Shown here piece by piece: positions 10,625-21,138 of a stretch of 64,000 nt of DNA. The notes under the pieces were generated by a model that saw only the letters and a program-made list of their open reading frames with translations, made no database searches and was not told the DNA's origin. Every line of letters starts with the position of its first letter. Position 1 is the stretch's first letter. The stretch covers positions 558,001 to 622,000 of the forward strand of contig NZ_LT853882.1 in NCBI RefSeq assembly GCF_900183975.1, given 5' to 3'. The DNA comes from Xanthomonas fragariae (GTDB taxonomy: Bacteria; Pseudomonadota; Gammaproteobacteria; Xanthomonadales; Xanthomonadaceae). The position numbers and the translations under genes are program-made.

Positions 10625-12625
10625 ATGACCCAGCCCACCCGTCGCCAGCTGGCCAACGCCATCCGTTTTCTCGCCGCTGATGCGGTCGAAGCCGCCAAAT
10701 CCGGCCATCCCGGCATGCCCATGGGCATGGCCGATATTGCCGAAGTGCTGTGGAACGATTTCTTCCGCCATAACCCGAACAACCCACAGTGGTTCAACCG
10801 CGACCGCTTCGTGCTGTCCAACGGGCATGGCTCGATGCTGCAGTACGCGCTGCTGCACTTGTCCGGTTACGACCTGCCGATCGAGCAGCTCAAGCAGTTC
10901 CGTCAGCTACACAGCAAGACCGCCGGTCACCCCGAGCGCAGCGAAACCCCCGGCGTAGAGACCACCACCGGTCCGCTCGGGCAGGGCTTTGCCAATGCAG
11001 TCGGTTTCGCGCTGGCCGAGAAGTTGCTGGCGCAGCGCTACAACCGCCCGGAGCTGCAGATCGTCGACCACCGCACCTGGGTATTCATGGGCGACGGTTG
11101 CATGATGGAAGGAATTTCGCACGAAGCTGCGTCGCTGGCCGGTACCTGGGGCCTGGGCAAGCTGGTCGCGTTCTGGGACAACAACCAGATCTCCATCGAC
11201 GGCAACACTGCCGGCTGGTTTAGCGACAACACCCCGGAGCGTTTCGAAGCGTACGGCTGGCACGTGATTGGCGATGTGGACGGACACGACGCCGAGAAGA
11301 TCAAGGCCGCCATCGAAACCGCGCTGGACACTACCGACAAGCCCACCCTGATCTGCTGCCGCACCAAGATCGGGTTCGGCGCGCCGAGCAAGGCCGGCAA
11401 GGAATCCTCGCACGGCGCGCCGCTGGGCAAGGAAGAACTGGAAGGCGCGCGCAAGGCGCTCGACTGGCCGTACGGCCCGTTCGAAATTCCGGAAGAAATC
11501 TATGCCGGCTGGCGCGCCAATGGCACCGGCACGTTGCGGCAGGCCGAGTGGGAGCAGCTGTTCGATACGTACAGCAAGCAGTACGGCAGCCAGGCCGACG
11601 AACTGATCCGTCGCTCGCATGGCGAACTGCCGGCCGAGTTCATCGCCCAGGCCGATGCCTACATCGCCAAGGCGCAGGAGGACGCTCAGACCATCGCCTC
11701 GCGCAAAGCTTCACAGCTGGCGATCGAAGCGTTCGCGCCGCTGCTGCCCGAACTGATCGGCGGTTCGGCCGATCTGGCGCATTCCAACCTGACCTTGTGG
11801 AAGGCCAGCAAGTCGGTAGCTACCGATGACCCGGATGCCAACTACGTGTATTACGGCGTACGCGAGTTCGGCATGACCGCCATTGCCAATGGTCTGGCAC
11901 TGCATGGCGGCTTCATTCCGTTCGACGCCACCTTCCTGGTGTTCAGCGATTACGCACGCAACGGCGTGCGCATGAGCGCGTTGAATCCGGCGCATGCCAT
12001 CCACGTGTACACGCACGATTCGATCGGCCTGGGCGAAGACGGTCCGACCCATCAGCCGGTGGAGCACCTGGCCTCGCTGCGCTACATCCCTAACAACGAT
12101 GTGTGGCGCCCGGGCGATGCGGTGGAGTCGGCAGTCAGCTGGAAAGCCGCCATCACCCGCAAGGACGGCCCTAGCTGTCTGGTGTTCAGTCGCCAGAACC
12201 TGCAACACCAGCCGCGCAGCGCCGAGCAACTCAAACTGATCGAACGTGGTGGTTACGTGCTGGCCGATGCCGAAGGCGGTACGCCGGACGTGATCCTGAT
12301 CGGCACCGGTTCGGAAGTTGGCCTGGCGGTGGACGCCAAGAAGACTCTGGATGCGGCCGGTTTGAAGACGCGCGTGGTGTCGATGCCGTCCACCGATGTA
12401 TTCGATCGCCAGGATGCGGCCTATCGCGAGTCTGTGTTGCCGAACGCGGTGCGCAAGCGTGTGGCGGTGGAAGCGGGCGTGACCGGCTTCTGGCGCAAGT
12501 ACGTGGGCCTGGATGGCGATGTGGTCGGCATCGACACCTTCGGTGCCTCGGCGCCGGCAGATCAGTTGTATGCGTACTTCAAGATCACCGCCGAGCATGT
12601 GGTCGCGGCGGCCCAGGCGCTGTAA
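10625..12625 (+). CDS. tkt: Transketolase
   Basis: The 666-residue, full-length enzyme transfers two-carbon ketol units between sugar phosphates in the non-oxidative pentose phosphate pathway. The thiamine diphosphate motif [18 protein letters not shown]...NNQISIDG is intact, as are [19 protein letters not shown] and the [12 protein letters not shown] loop. The pyrimidine-binding domain ([17 protein letters not shown]) and C-terminal domain follow in order. A strong intrinsic terminator lies 26 bases downstream. It opens the group of central-carbon genes (tkt, gapA, pgk, pyk, fba) spread over this window. Confidence 0.97.
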   Translation: MTQPTRRQLANAIRFLAADAVEAAKSGHPGMPMGMADIAEVLWNDFFRHNPNNPQWFNRDRFVLSNGHGSMLQYALLHLSGYDLPIEQLKQFRQLHSKTAGHPERSETPGVETTTGPLGQGFANAVGFALAEKLLAQRYNRPELQIVDHRTWVFMGDGCMMEGISHEAASLAGTWGLGKLVAFWDNNQISIDGNTAGWFSDNTPERFEAYGWHVIGDVDGHDAEKIKAAIETALDTTDKPTLICCRTKIGFGAPSKAGKESSHGAPLGKEELEGARKALDWPYGPFEIPEEIYAGWRANGTGTLRQAEWEQLFDTYSKQYGSQADELIRRSHGELPAEFIAQADAYIAKAQEDAQTIASRKASQLAIEAFAPLLPELIGGSADLAHSNLTLWKASKSVATDDPDANYVYYGVREFGMTAIANGLALHGGFIPFDATFLVFSDYARNGVRMSALNPAHAIHVYTHDSIGLGEDGPTHQPVEHLASLRYIPNNDVWRPGDAVESAVSWKAAITRKDGPSCLVFSRQNLQHQPRSAEQLKLIERGGYVLADAEGGTPDVILIGTGSEVGLAVDAKKTLDAAGLKTRVVSMPSTDVFDRQDAAYRESVLPNAVRKRVAVEAGVTGFWRKYVGLDGDVVGIDTFGASAPADQLYAYFKITAEHVVAAAQAL

Positions 12626-12650
12626 TGCTTTGCGTCTTGAGTTGAAGAAA

Positions 12651-12674
12651 AAGCCGGCGAAAGCCGGCTTTTTT
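12651..12674 (+). terminator. Intrinsic terminator of tkt
   Basis: AAGCCGGC (12651-12658), loop GAAA, GCCGGCTT (12663-12670) and then TTTT form a classic Rho-independent terminator 25 bases after the tkt stop. Confidence 0.92.
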
Positions 12675-12832
12675 GTCGCGTGGTATTCAACGCGCGATGC
12701 GTCATCGTTCAACGCAGCGTTGTGCGTTTCAGTGCGCAGCGTTCGCCAGCACCGATACGCGGATCCTGCTGGTCAGCCCTTGAAGGGTGCCCCCAGCATC
12801 GTCGGGTTGGGTGCGTGGTAGCAGCAAAAATT

Positions 12833-13306
12833 CGTTCAGCGACAGCGAGCGGGTGAAGTTCTTCGCACGCGGTTTCTACATCGACTGCTACCAGTTCGAC
12901 GGAATCCCAGCCTACCCGGATCAGACCTGGAGCTATGGCGACTCGGCGCTGGACGCGACGTTGTACGACCGCGTTGAAGTGCTGCGCGGCGCGACCGATT
13001 TGCTGACCGGCTCGGGGAATCCGTCGGCATCGATCAACCTGGTGCGCAAGCATGCGTTCAACAGCGACTTCACCGGCACGGTGTTGGCGGGTGGTGGCGA
13101 TTTCAACAAGACCCGCAGCGTGGTCGACGTCACCGTGCCGCTGACGCCCAACGGCAATATGCGCGCTCGCGTGGTCGGCGTGTCTCAGGACGGCGAGTTG
13201 GACATGGACCGCTACAACCTGCGCAAGAAGATCGGCTCGGCGATCATCGATGCCGACCTTACCGACAACACCTTGCTGAGCGTGGACTACAAATATAGGT
13301 TTGCAA
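12833..13306 (+). pseudogene. Fragment of TonB-dependent siderophore receptor
   Basis: About 155 residues of clear plug-domain and early-barrel sequence from an FhuE/FpvA-type receptor are present: RGFYIDCYQFDGIPAYPDQ, YDRVEVLRGATDLLTGSGNPS, then INLVRK. The signal peptide, TonB box and the whole C-terminal barrel are missing, and similarity ends near 13306 just before a minus-strand M23 gene. No ribosome-binding site supports a start. This is a truncated remnant. Confidence 0.82.
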
Positions 13307-13373
13307 CGGTCGGCAAGGGACCGCGCCCGCTACCTGCCGCGTGTTCTTTCGTGTGCATGACCGAGCCATCGCA

Positions 13374-14096
13374 TCACTGCAAAGTTTGATCGCCATGCAA
13401 CACGGGGTAAGGATTCAACACGTCGCCCTTCCACCAGTGTTTTTCTGGACCCAAGCGATGGATTTCGAAATGCAGATGCGGTGCCGCAGGATTCGCGTCG
13501 CCGGTACTGCCGACATAGCCAATAATCTGACCGCGCTTGATGGACTGTTTTTCAGCCAAGCCATCGGCGTAGCTTTCCAGATGCGCGTAGTAGTAGCAAT
13601 ACGTGCCATTCGGGTCGAACTGATACAGCGTCAAGCCGCCGCGTTCGCTGGTGAAGAGTTTCTCGACCGTGCCGTCCGTAACTGCAACCACCGGTGTTCC
13701 GGTCGGCGCAAGGATGTCGATGGCATCGTGCACGCGGCCTTCGCTGCGTGCGTCGGTGAAAGTGTCCTGCAACTGGCTGTTGCTGATCCCTTGCACTGGA
13801 ATCAGCAGGCCGGTTTCTGAAACTGCGGTGTCAGCAGATGGCGCGGGCGTTGTTGCCACAGACGTGTTGATTGGAGCCGCATCGGTCGCGGGAGCTGCGA
13901 CAGAGGCGGCAACCGCTGGTGCTGGTGCTGGTGCAGAAGATGCCGCCAGTTCAGCACGCGCGCCGCGCTCTGTTGCCACAGGCGCCGTATTCGACGATGA
14001 CATGGTGGTCTCTGCTTCCGGCGCGCTATGTTCCAGCCACCAATAACCAGCTGCGCCCAGCAGTACACCCAATACCAACGTGATCAGCAGTTTCAT
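13374..14096 (-). CDS. M23-family metallopeptidase, membrane-anchored
   Basis: The 240-residue product starts at ATG 14096 (MKLLITLVLGVLLGAAGYWW gives an N-terminal signal anchor; a further upstream start would overlap the next gene). An Ala/Pro/Ser-rich linker (about 35-90) leads to a LytM/M23 domain with the zinc-binding VHDAIDILAPTG and HLHFEIH motifs. It should cleave peptidoglycan cross-bridges in the periplasm. It is 2 bases downstream of an L,D-transpeptidase on the same strand, forming a cell-wall pair. Confidence 0.88.
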   Translation of the reverse strand: MKLLITLVLGVLLGAAGYWWLEHSAPEAETTMSSSNTAPVATERGARAELAASSAPAPAPAVAASVAAPATDAAPINTSVATTPAPSADTAVSETGLLIPVQGISNSQLQDTFTDARSEGRVHDAIDILAPTGTPVVAVTDGTVEKLFTSERGGLTLYQFDPNGTYCYYYAHLESYADGLAEKQSIKRGQIIGYVGSTGDANPAAPHLHFEIHRLGPEKHWWKGDVLNPYPVLHGDQTLQ

Positions 14097-14098
14097 GC

Positions 14099-15079
14099 TT
14101 ACTCCTGCATGACAACCGGCACCGACGGGCCGACCACGCTGGCCAGGTTGACGACGTCCCAGTTGGTCAGGCGCACGCAACCATGCGATTCGGTCTTGCC
14201 GATACGGCCGGGCTCCGGGGTGCCATGCAGGCCGTAATGCGGCTTGGAAAGGTCAATCCACACACGGCCGACCGGGTTGTTCGGGCCTGGTGGCAGTGTC
14301 GCTTTCTGATCGCCTTTTTTCGCATCCCAGAAAAGCTTGGGGTTGTACTTGAACACCGGGGCGCGCGAGATGCCGAGGATTTTCCAGCGGCCGATCGGCA
14401 GTGGATCGTGCTTGCTACCCGAAGACACCGGGAACTGCGCGTACAGCTTGCCGTCGGCATCGAACAGACGCAGCGTCGAGTCGGATTTGTCGATCACCAG
14501 TTTGGCCGGCTTGGCCAGTGGCGGGACACCGTCGATGTTCGGCACTTGGATCACGCTGCCGGCCTTGCTCAGGTCCACGCCGGGATTGAGTTGGCGTAGC
14601 AGTTCGGGGGCTGCATGGAAACGTTCGCCCAGTGCTTCGTCGACCGAGGTGTAGCCGAGCGAAGGCAATTTGGCCTGCTCTGCCGGGCCCTTGGGAATCG
14701 GCTGGAACGGGCCGGCCACGTCGGCATCGGTGAGGGTGTATTGCACCAGTGCCGGCGTGGTGTCGGCTTGCAATGCCTGCCAAGTTGCGTCATCCAGCTC
14801 GCCGGTTACCTTGATCGAGTGTGCGGCCTGAAACCCGGAAACAGCACGCTTTTGATTGGAGCCACGTTCGCCATCGATCTGCCCCGGCGAAAAATGCCCG
14901 CGATCCAGCAATACCTGCGCGTGCAGGTCCGAACGTGGGCCGGTCGGCACGACGTTCGCGGCGGGCGCGGTTGCAGGTGCAGGTGCAGCGGCGGGCTGCG
15001 GCGCCTGCGCCAGTGCAGAGATCGAGGGGCCCAGTGCGAGGGCGAGCAAACAGGTGCGAGCGTAGGAGCGTGGAGACAT
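14099..15079 (-). CDS. L,D-transpeptidase (YkuD/ErfK family)
   Basis: The 326-residue secreted protein has a signal peptide (cleavage near ISALAQA), a peptidoglycan-binding-like helical segment (VLLDRGHFSPGQIDG), and a C-terminal YkuD domain with the catalytic motif HG...SHGCVRLTNWD containing the nucleophilic Cys. It would form 3-3 peptidoglycan cross-links or attach proteins to peptidoglycan. ATG 15079 is chosen because GGAC lies 8 bases before it and it starts the signal peptide; ATG 15106 adds nine residues and cannot be excluded. Confidence 0.9.
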   Translation of the reverse strand: MSPRSYARTCLLALALGPSISALAQAPQPAAAPAPATAPAANVVPTGPRSDLHAQVLLDRGHFSPGQIDGERGSNQKRAVSGFQAAHSIKVTGELDDATWQALQADTTPALVQYTLTDADVAGPFQPIPKGPAEQAKLPSLGYTSVDEALGERFHAAPELLRQLNPGVDLSKAGSVIQVPNIDGVPPLAKPAKLVIDKSDSTLRLFDADGKLYAQFPVSSGSKHDPLPIGRWKILGISRAPVFKYNPKLFWDAKKGDQKATLPPGPNNPVGRVWIDLSKPHYGLHGTPEPGRIGKTESHGCVRLTNWDVVNLASVVGPSVPVVMQE

Positions 15080-15670
<591 letters not shown>

Positions 15671-15707
15671 TTACAGGCGTAATCGCTAAAAATTACAGGC
15701 GTAATCG
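15671..15707. promoter_or_regulatory. Two BlaI-type operator palindromes
   Basis: TTACAGGCGTAATCG occurs twice (15671-15685 and 15693-15707), 22 bases apart. Each contains the palindrome TTAC-AGGC-GTAA and resembles the TACA/TGTA dyads bound by BlaI/MecI repressors. The second ends one base before the blaI ATG, so bound repressor would block its own transcription. Autoregulation is inferred from position and family. Confidence 0.72.
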
Positions 15708-15708
15708 G

Positions 15709-16074
15709 ATGTCGATCAGCGATGCAGAGACAGTGGTGATGCAAGTACTCTGGGACAGTGCGCCGCGCACGGCGGAGGACGTTGTCGCCTCGTTGTCGCA
15801 CACCGGTTGGGCCGAGCCGACTATCAAGACCTTGCTTAATCGTCTGCTCACCAAGGGCGCCATCTCAGCCGAAAAGCAAGGCCGCAAGTACCACTATTCG
15901 CCATTGCTGCAACGCGACCAGTGGGTGCAACAACAGAGCGAAGGTTTGCTGCAACGGCTGTTCGGTGGACGAGTCGCGCCGCTGGTGGCGCACTTCAGCG
16001 AGCGCGGAAAACTCAACGCGTCCGATATTGCGGAATTGACGCGGCTGCTCAAGGAGTTGGACGATGCGCCTTGA
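15709..16074 (+). CDS. blaI: BlaI/MecI/CopY-family transcriptional repressor
   Basis: The 121-residue protein begins at ATG 15709 (MSISDAETVVMQVLW). It has the winged-helix repressor pattern AEDVVASL...WAEPTIKTLLNRLLTKGAI, EKQGRKYHYSP, and a C-terminal dimerisation helix. BlaI proteins repress beta-lactamase or cell-wall stress genes until cleaved by a BlaR1 (M56) sensor. The downstream gene, overlapping by 11 bases, encodes the M56 partner but is broken, so the repressor may now be permanently active or act in trans. Confidence 0.92.
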   Translation: MSISDAETVVMQVLWDSAPRTAEDVVASLSHTGWAEPTIKTLLNRLLTKGAISAEKQGRKYHYSPLLQRDQWVQQQSEGLLQRLFGGRVAPLVAHFSERGKLNASDIAELTRLLKELDDAP

Positions 16075-17346
16075 CCCATTGGTGCTGCTGCAAGCCATGC
16101 TCTGCATCACGGCCGCGCTGTTGGCGTGCTTGTTCCTGCGTCGTCCGCTGCGTGCCTGGCTGGGCGCAACAGCGGCGTATGCGATCTGGGCAAGCGTGCC
16201 GCTAGCGTTGATGGCAGCCGCGCTGCCAGGCCGGCCGACAAGTGCAGCATTGCTGAAATTGCCCGCGCTGGTTGCCATGCCGCTTCCGCTCACCACGCAC
16301 GGCGGCGAACACGGATGGACGCAGTTCCTTGTGGCCGCGTGGCTTGCCGGTGCCGCAGTGATGGCGGTCGTTCTGTGGTGGCGTCAGCAGCGTTTCGTGC
16401 GCAGCATGGGGCCGCTGCATGCGTTGGACAACGTGTTGTGGATGGCGACGCATGACGTCGGTCTGCCGGCAGCGTTGGGGATCTGGCGCCCGGGTATCGT
16501 GGTGCCGATGGATTTCAATGCGCGCTACACCGCTGGCGAGCGTGCCCTGATCCTGACGCTGCGCCGCGGCGACTTGCATGCCAATTTGCTGGCGGCACTG
16601 CTGCTCTGCATCGCTTGGTTCAACCCGCTGATGCACTTGGCATGGCGCGCGTTCCGGCTGGATCAGGAACTGGCCTGCGATGCCGCGGTACTGGCGCGGT
16701 ACCCCAGCAAGCGACGCAGCTATGCGACCACGATGCTCAAGTGCCAGCTTGGCAGTGGGTGGACCCCACTGGCCTGCCATTGGGTGTCGTCGCATCCGTT
16801 AGCGCATTGCCGCATTGTGCGGTCCGGTGACGAATGTGCGGCGTGCCCGTTGGAAGATGGGCATGGTGCTGTCGCTGGCACTGATCGGGAGCGCCGTTTG
16901 CTGGGCCGTGCAGCCCGCGCGCATGGTTGCAACGGTGCGACCGACACTGGCGCCCGGCAACGCGCTGGATTTCGCCACGCTGCAACCGCCGAAATATCCG
17001 CGCAATGCATTTGCTGCAGCGATCGAGGGCTTTGTCGAACTGCAGATCGAGGTGGACGTGCGAGGGGCGCCACAGCACATCGCTATTGTGCAAAGCCGGC
17101 CCGCCGGCGTGTTCGATCAGGGTGGTCGATGCAGCGCGCCAATGGCGGTTTAAACCTGCGCGTGTGGATGGCAAGGCGGTGACCTCCAGGGTCCGCGTGC
17201 CGGTCAGGTTCGAACTGGATGCTTCGGATGAAACAGTCACCAACGCTGACGCTGACGTCGGCGCAAGGAGAGCAGATACCGCGCAGGCAGATCGTCTTGC
17301 CGGGTGCGCCTGGGCACACTGTGCGATTGGCGGAGCGTTGCGATGA
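16064..17346 (+). pseudogene. Broken BlaR1/M56 peptidase with TonB C-terminal domain
   Basis: Three frames must be joined to restore the protein. Frame one (16064 to ~16770) gives the membrane helices and M56 region. Where M56 enzymes have an HExxH zinc motif before RRGDLHAN, this copy reads ALILTLRRGDLHAN, an apparent in-frame loss of the catalytic residues. Frame two (~16800-17110) contains a TonB_C-like domain (FATLQPPKYPRNAF, then GFVELQIEVDV). Frame three (~17110-17346) supplies ARQWRFKPARVDGKAV. At least two frameshifts plus the missing motif argue for true decay, although sequencing error could explain single shifts. Confidence 0.82.
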
Positions 17347-17928
17347 GTCACCGTTTGACATGCAGCGCAATCGTGCTTCTAGCTCTCAGCGGATGTGCGA
17401 TCCGGCAAGTGCAGGAGCAGGAGCGCAGCCAGCGCGAAGATTCCGTGGATCAGCGCATGCTGACCTCGCAGTCGGGCGGAGGTGGCGACGCATCCATCGA
17501 ACCCTACACACTGGCGCCAACGCAGCGGTTCCGCATGCCGCGCGCGCTGCACAGCGACGCGCCGGTATTGCCAGCCGATTCGCCACGGCAAACCTTGCCG
17601 CCGACACACCGTGTGCGCCCATGTGATCGTCACGGCCGACGGCGCCGTGCAGCGCGTCGACCCCATGTCCGATCGCGACGAATGCGCAGCCGGGCTGCTG
17701 CCGGACAATGCCGATCTGGTGCAGGCGGTGAGCACCACGGTGCTGCAGTGGAGGTTTGTGCCGGCCGCGATGTGCACGTTTGCGCCAGGTGTCGCACAAC
17801 CGGCGGCGCTGGACGATTGCACCGGCGCCGATCGCCAGGACCCGGTCCCGGTGACGCTGTCGTTCGCGTTCACCTTTGAAGTACGGCAAGGCAAGGTAAG
17901 CGTGCGCACGGGCAAGGTCGCGCGATGA
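17343..17928 (+). pseudogene. Frameshifted lipoprotein gene
   Basis: ATG 17343 overlaps the end of the M56 gene and opens a lipoprotein signal (lipobox LSGC at about residues 14-17). After ~90 codons the frame is lost near 17610. The continuation in another frame (HVIVTADGAVQRVDPMSDR... to the TGA at 17926-17928) ends in a basic tail and again resembles a TonB_C-like fold (VLQWRFVPA). It was probably co-expressed with blaI and the M56 gene. Function unknown. Confidence 0.7.
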
Positions 17929-18121
17929 CAAGCGATGCGTGCCGGCCAGCCCGCGCATACGGCAAAGCGACCACACCAGCGCTTGTGGCAGCCGACGCTG
18001 CGAACAGTCCTCAGGTCCTCGTAACCAACGCACAGAACGTGCGGTGCCCGCGTTTACAACTGCTGTTCCGAGCGGCGACCACACCCGCCAGAATCGTCAC
18101 GCAAGCGCTGCGCTATAGCAG

Positions 18122-18736
18122 TCACTCCAGCGCATGCACGCTGTCGGCAATACGTTGCACTTCGTCGGGATTGTGGCTGACGTAGAGCATCGGCAAGCGG
18201 ATCTCGTCGCGCACGCGCTGCAGGTAAGGGATCAATTCTTCGCGGCGCGCCCGATCCAGCGCCGACAACGGTTCATCGAATAACAGGATTGCCGGCTGCG
18301 ACAACAGCGCCCGCCCAATCGCCACGCGCTGCGCCTCGCCACCGGAGAGATTGCGCGGCCGGCGTTGCAATAGCGGGCCGATGCCCAGCAACGCCACCAC
18401 ATCGTCGAACCCGAACGGCGAGGTGCCACGCGCATGCCGGCCGTAGCGCAGGTTGCGCCGCACATCCAGATGCGGGAACAACCGCGCATCCTGAAACACG
18501 TAGCCGATCTTGCGCGTGTGCGTGGGCAGGTTCACGCCTTGTCGATCGTCGTACAGACACCGCCCATCAATGCGGATATGCCCGGCATGCGGATGCACCA
18601 GCCCGGCAATCGCATTGAGCACGGTGGTCTTGCCGGCGCCGGACGGACCAACCAGCGCCACCACGCGCGCAGCGTCCTGGATGCGGATACGCCGCTGGAA
18701 GTTGCCGCGCCGCAGCTGCAGGTCGATATCGAGCAT
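18122..18736 (-). CDS. modC: Molybdate ABC transporter ATP-binding protein
   Basis: The 204-residue protein starts at ATG 18736, overlapping the modB stop. Walker A GPSGAGKTT, the signature NLSGGEAQRVAIGRAL, Walker B LLFDEPLSALD and the switch His (YVSHNPDEV) are present. It lacks the C-terminal molybdate-binding Mop/TOBE domain of the ~350-residue Escherichia coli ModC, a short form that carries only the nucleotide-binding domain. It powers molybdate import with ModB and ModA. Confidence 0.9.
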   Translation of the reverse strand: MLDIDLQLRRGNFQRRIRIQDAARVVALVGPSGAGKTTVLNAIAGLVHPHAGHIRIDGRCLYDDRQGVNLPTHTRKIGYVFQDARLFPHLDVRRNLRYGRHARGTSPFGFDDVVALLGIGPLLQRRPRNLSGGEAQRVAIGRALLSQPAILLFDEPLSALDRARREELIPYLQRVRDEIRLPMLYVSHNPDEVQRIADSVHALE

Positions 18737-19428
18737 CAGTCTTCCTCGCGCGGATGCGGCCTGCGCACCAGCCACTCGGACAGCAACAGCGCCGCCAGCG
18801 AGATCGCCAATGCAACGCCTGCCAGTCGCCACACGCCCGATTCCATGCCCGGCACCTGCATCAAGCCGTAGACGGCCGACGACAAGGTCTGCGTCTCGCC
18901 CGGAATGTTGGAGACGAATGTGATGGTCGCGCCGAATTCGCCCAAGGCCTTGGCGAACGCCAGAACCACGCCGGCAACCAAGCCCGGCCAGGCCAGCGGC
19001 AGAGTGATGCTGAAGAACACCCGCCACGGTCCTGCGCCCAGTGTGGCGGCGGCCGCTTCCAGGCGCTGATCGGTCGCTTCGATCGACAAACGAATCGCGC
19101 GCACCATCAACGGAAATCCCATGACTGCACACGCCAACGCCGCGCCGGTCCAACGGAAGGCGAACTGGATGCCGAGGTGTTCCAGCAGCCAGCTGCCGAC
19201 CGGCCCCTGCGTGCCCAGCACCACCAGCAACGCATATCCGGTGATTACCGGCGGCATCACCAACGGCAGATGCAGCAGTGCGTCCAGCAGCGCCTTGCCC
19301 GGAAAGCGGCGCCGCGCCAGCAGCCAGCCGCAGGCGATGCCCGGCGGCAGGCTGGCGAGTGCAGCGACGGTGGCAACCTTGAGACTCAAGCCGATTGCAG
19401 TCAGCTCTTCCGGGGTGAACATCGACAA
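18736..19428 (-). CDS. modB: Molybdate ABC transporter permease
   Basis: The 230-residue polytopic protein has five to six membrane helices and the permease EAA loop (EAAAATLGAGPWRVFFSITLP), with downstream KALGEFGATI typical of ModB. It forms the membrane channel of the ModABC importer. It lies 10 bases after modA and overlaps modC by one base. The start at 19428 or at the Met two residues later cannot be distinguished. Confidence 0.92.
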   Translation of the reverse strand: MSMFTPEELTAIGLSLKVATVAALASLPPGIACGWLLARRRFPGKALLDALLHLPLVMPPVITGYALLVVLGTQGPVGSWLLEHLGIQFAFRWTGAALACAVMGFPLMVRAIRLSIEATDQRLEAAAATLGAGPWRVFFSITLPLAWPGLVAGVVLAFAKALGEFGATITFVSNIPGETQTLSSAVYGLMQVPGMESGVWRLAGVALAISLAALLLSEWLVRRPHPREED

Positions 19429-19438
19429 GCGGTGTGCC

Positions 19439-20221
19439 TCAATCCTTCAACGAAAAGCCACGACGGCTGAAGATCGCTTTGGCCGGCGCACTGCCCAGCC
19501 ATTGCACGAACGCGGCCTTAGCGGGATTGCTGCTGTTCTTGAGCACAGCAACCGGATACACGATCGCATCGTGGCTGTCGTCGGGAAAGGTGGCGACTAC
19601 GCGCACCTTGGCATCGGCACGTGCGTCCGAGCCGTACACGATGCCCAGCGGCGCTTCGCCACGCGACACCAGCATCAGTGCGGCGCGCACACTCTCTGAT
19701 TCGGCGAGGCGGTTGCGCAAACCATCCCACTGACCGAGCTTGCGCAACGCGGCGGCGGCATATTTGCCGGCCGGCACGCTGTTGGTCTGGCCAACGGCCA
19801 GGCGCCCGCTCGCCCCAAGCGCCCTGGTAATGGCGCCTGGCGTGCGCGGATCCACGCGGACCTTGCTGTTGGCCGGTGCGATCAACACCAGCGTATTGCC
19901 GAGCAGATTGTGGCGCTGCGCAGGCACGACCAGGCCGCGCTGCTGCAGATAGTCCATCCACGCCAGATCGGCCGAAAAGAACACGTCTGCCGGTGCGCCT
20001 TGTTCGATCTGACGCGCCAGCGCGGAGCTCGCTGCATACGACATACGTATCGGCGTGCCGGATGCTTTTTCGTAAGCGGCCGCGGCTTCGTCCATCGATT
20101 CCTTCAGGCTTGCGGCGGCAAACACCGTCACCGGCGCGGTCTGTGCAGTGGCCAACACCGGCACGGCAAGCATCAGCACGCAGAACGCGCGCTGCCAAAA
20201 ACCGATTGTGCGCATGTGCAA
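19439..20221 (-). CDS. modA: Molybdate-binding periplasmic protein
   Basis: The 260-residue precursor has a signal peptide (cleavage near LATAQ) and a type II periplasmic-binding fold with [15 protein letters not shown] and [20 protein letters not shown], the conserved ligand-binding Ser/Ala loops of ModA. It captures molybdate or tungstate for ModBC. It is the first gene of the modABC operon on the minus strand. No ModE-type operator could be assigned. Confidence 0.94.
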   Translation of the reverse strand: MHMRTIGFWQRAFCVLMLAVPVLATAQTAPVTVFAAASLKESMDEAAAAYEKASGTPIRMSYAASSALARQIEQGAPADVFFSADLAWMDYLQQRGLVVPAQRHNLLGNTLVLIAPANSKVRVDPRTPGAITRALGASGRLAVGQTNSVPAGKYAAAALRKLGQWDGLRNRLAESESVRAALMLVSRGEAPLGIVYGSDARADAKVRVVATFPDDSHDAIVYPVAVLKNSSNPAKAAFVQWLGSAPAKAIFSRRGFSLKD

Positions 20222-20300
20222 GCTCCAGCAGGGTCAGGCATCGATCATAACGGCTGCGCGCTGTGACCCGCGTGGCGAGCACGAACGAACGCTACGAACG

Positions 20301-21125
20301 CTACGGAGCCACGCCTTTGCAGCGTCCCGCCTGAAGATTGGCCTGCAAAGCGGGCCTGATCAGTTTGGGCTCGGGCAAGGTGGCATCGCGCGCTTGGCGC
20401 TGGGCCACGAATGCGTCGATGTCGGCTCCATCGCGCACATGGATGTTGCTGCGCCGCTGTGCGCCGATGCTGGTCTGGTGCGCCACGGCGCGACCGCCCG
20501 GGCCGTAGTCGTGGCAGACGAACACACGCGTGCTCTCCGGCAGTGTGTACAGGCGTTGGATGGAGGCATACAGCTGCCGCGCATCGCCACCGGGAAAGTC
20601 GCAACGCGCCGTGCCCGTGTCGGGCATGAACAGCGAATCGCCAGGAAACAGCGCATCGCCGATCAGATACGCGATGCTGTCGCTGGTGTGCCCAGGCACG
20701 GCGATGATGCGTGCGGCGATGCCGCCGAGCATGAAGTGTTCGTCGTCGGCAAACAGATGATCGAATTGCGAGCCGTCTGCACGAAAGTCCTCCGGCAACG
20801 CATAACGCGGCGCAAGCGTCTGCTGCACATCCCGAATCCCTTCACCGATACCGATGCGCGCCTGCGGCCAGTGCTGTTTCAGCCATTGCGCGGCCGACAG
20901 ATGATCGGCATGCGCGTGGGTTTCCAGCAGCCACTGCACCTGCCACCCGTGGTGCCGGATAGTAGCGACGATGGCTTGCGCCGCGTGCGTGCCGACTTCG
21001 CCTGTGTCCGCCGCGTAGTCCAGCGCCGGATCGATCACCGCAGCCGCACCGGACGCCGCATCGGCGACCACATAGGTGAAGGTGTTGCTGTCGGCATGAA
21101 AGAACGCAAGGACTTGGGGCTGCAT
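20301..21125 (-). CDS. MBL-fold hydrolase, persulfide dioxygenase-like
   Basis: The 274-residue protein begins at ATG 21125 (MQPQVLAFFHADSNTFTYVV). The metallo-beta-lactamase motif THAHADH (His70, His72, Asp74, His75), GHTSDSIAYLIGDALFPGDSLF and the late His of FVCHDY are intact. The N-terminal N-T-x-TY and D-P-A-LD features place it with the ETHE1/Blh sulfur dioxygenases rather than with glyoxalase II. It would oxidise glutathione persulfide to sulfite. Assignment to ETHE1 versus a generic hydrolase is inference. Confidence 0.82.
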   Translation of the reverse strand: MQPQVLAFFHADSNTFTYVVADAASGAAAVIDPALDYAADTGEVGTHAAQAIVATIRHHGWQVQWLLETHAHADHLSAAQWLKQHWPQARIGIGEGIRDVQQTLAPRYALPEDFRADGSQFDHLFADDEHFMLGGIAARIIAVPGHTSDSIAYLIGDALFPGDSLFMPDTGTARCDFPGGDARQLYASIQRLYTLPESTRVFVCHDYGPGGRAVAHQTSIGAQRRSNIHVRDGADIDAFVAQRQARDATLPEPKLIRPALQANLQAGRCKGVAP

Positions 21126-21138
21126 CGGCGTCTCCACG

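Noticed and set aside
11711..12712. 333-residue antisense frame over transketolase
   Set aside because: Antisense shadow; transketolase motifs are unambiguous on the plus strand.
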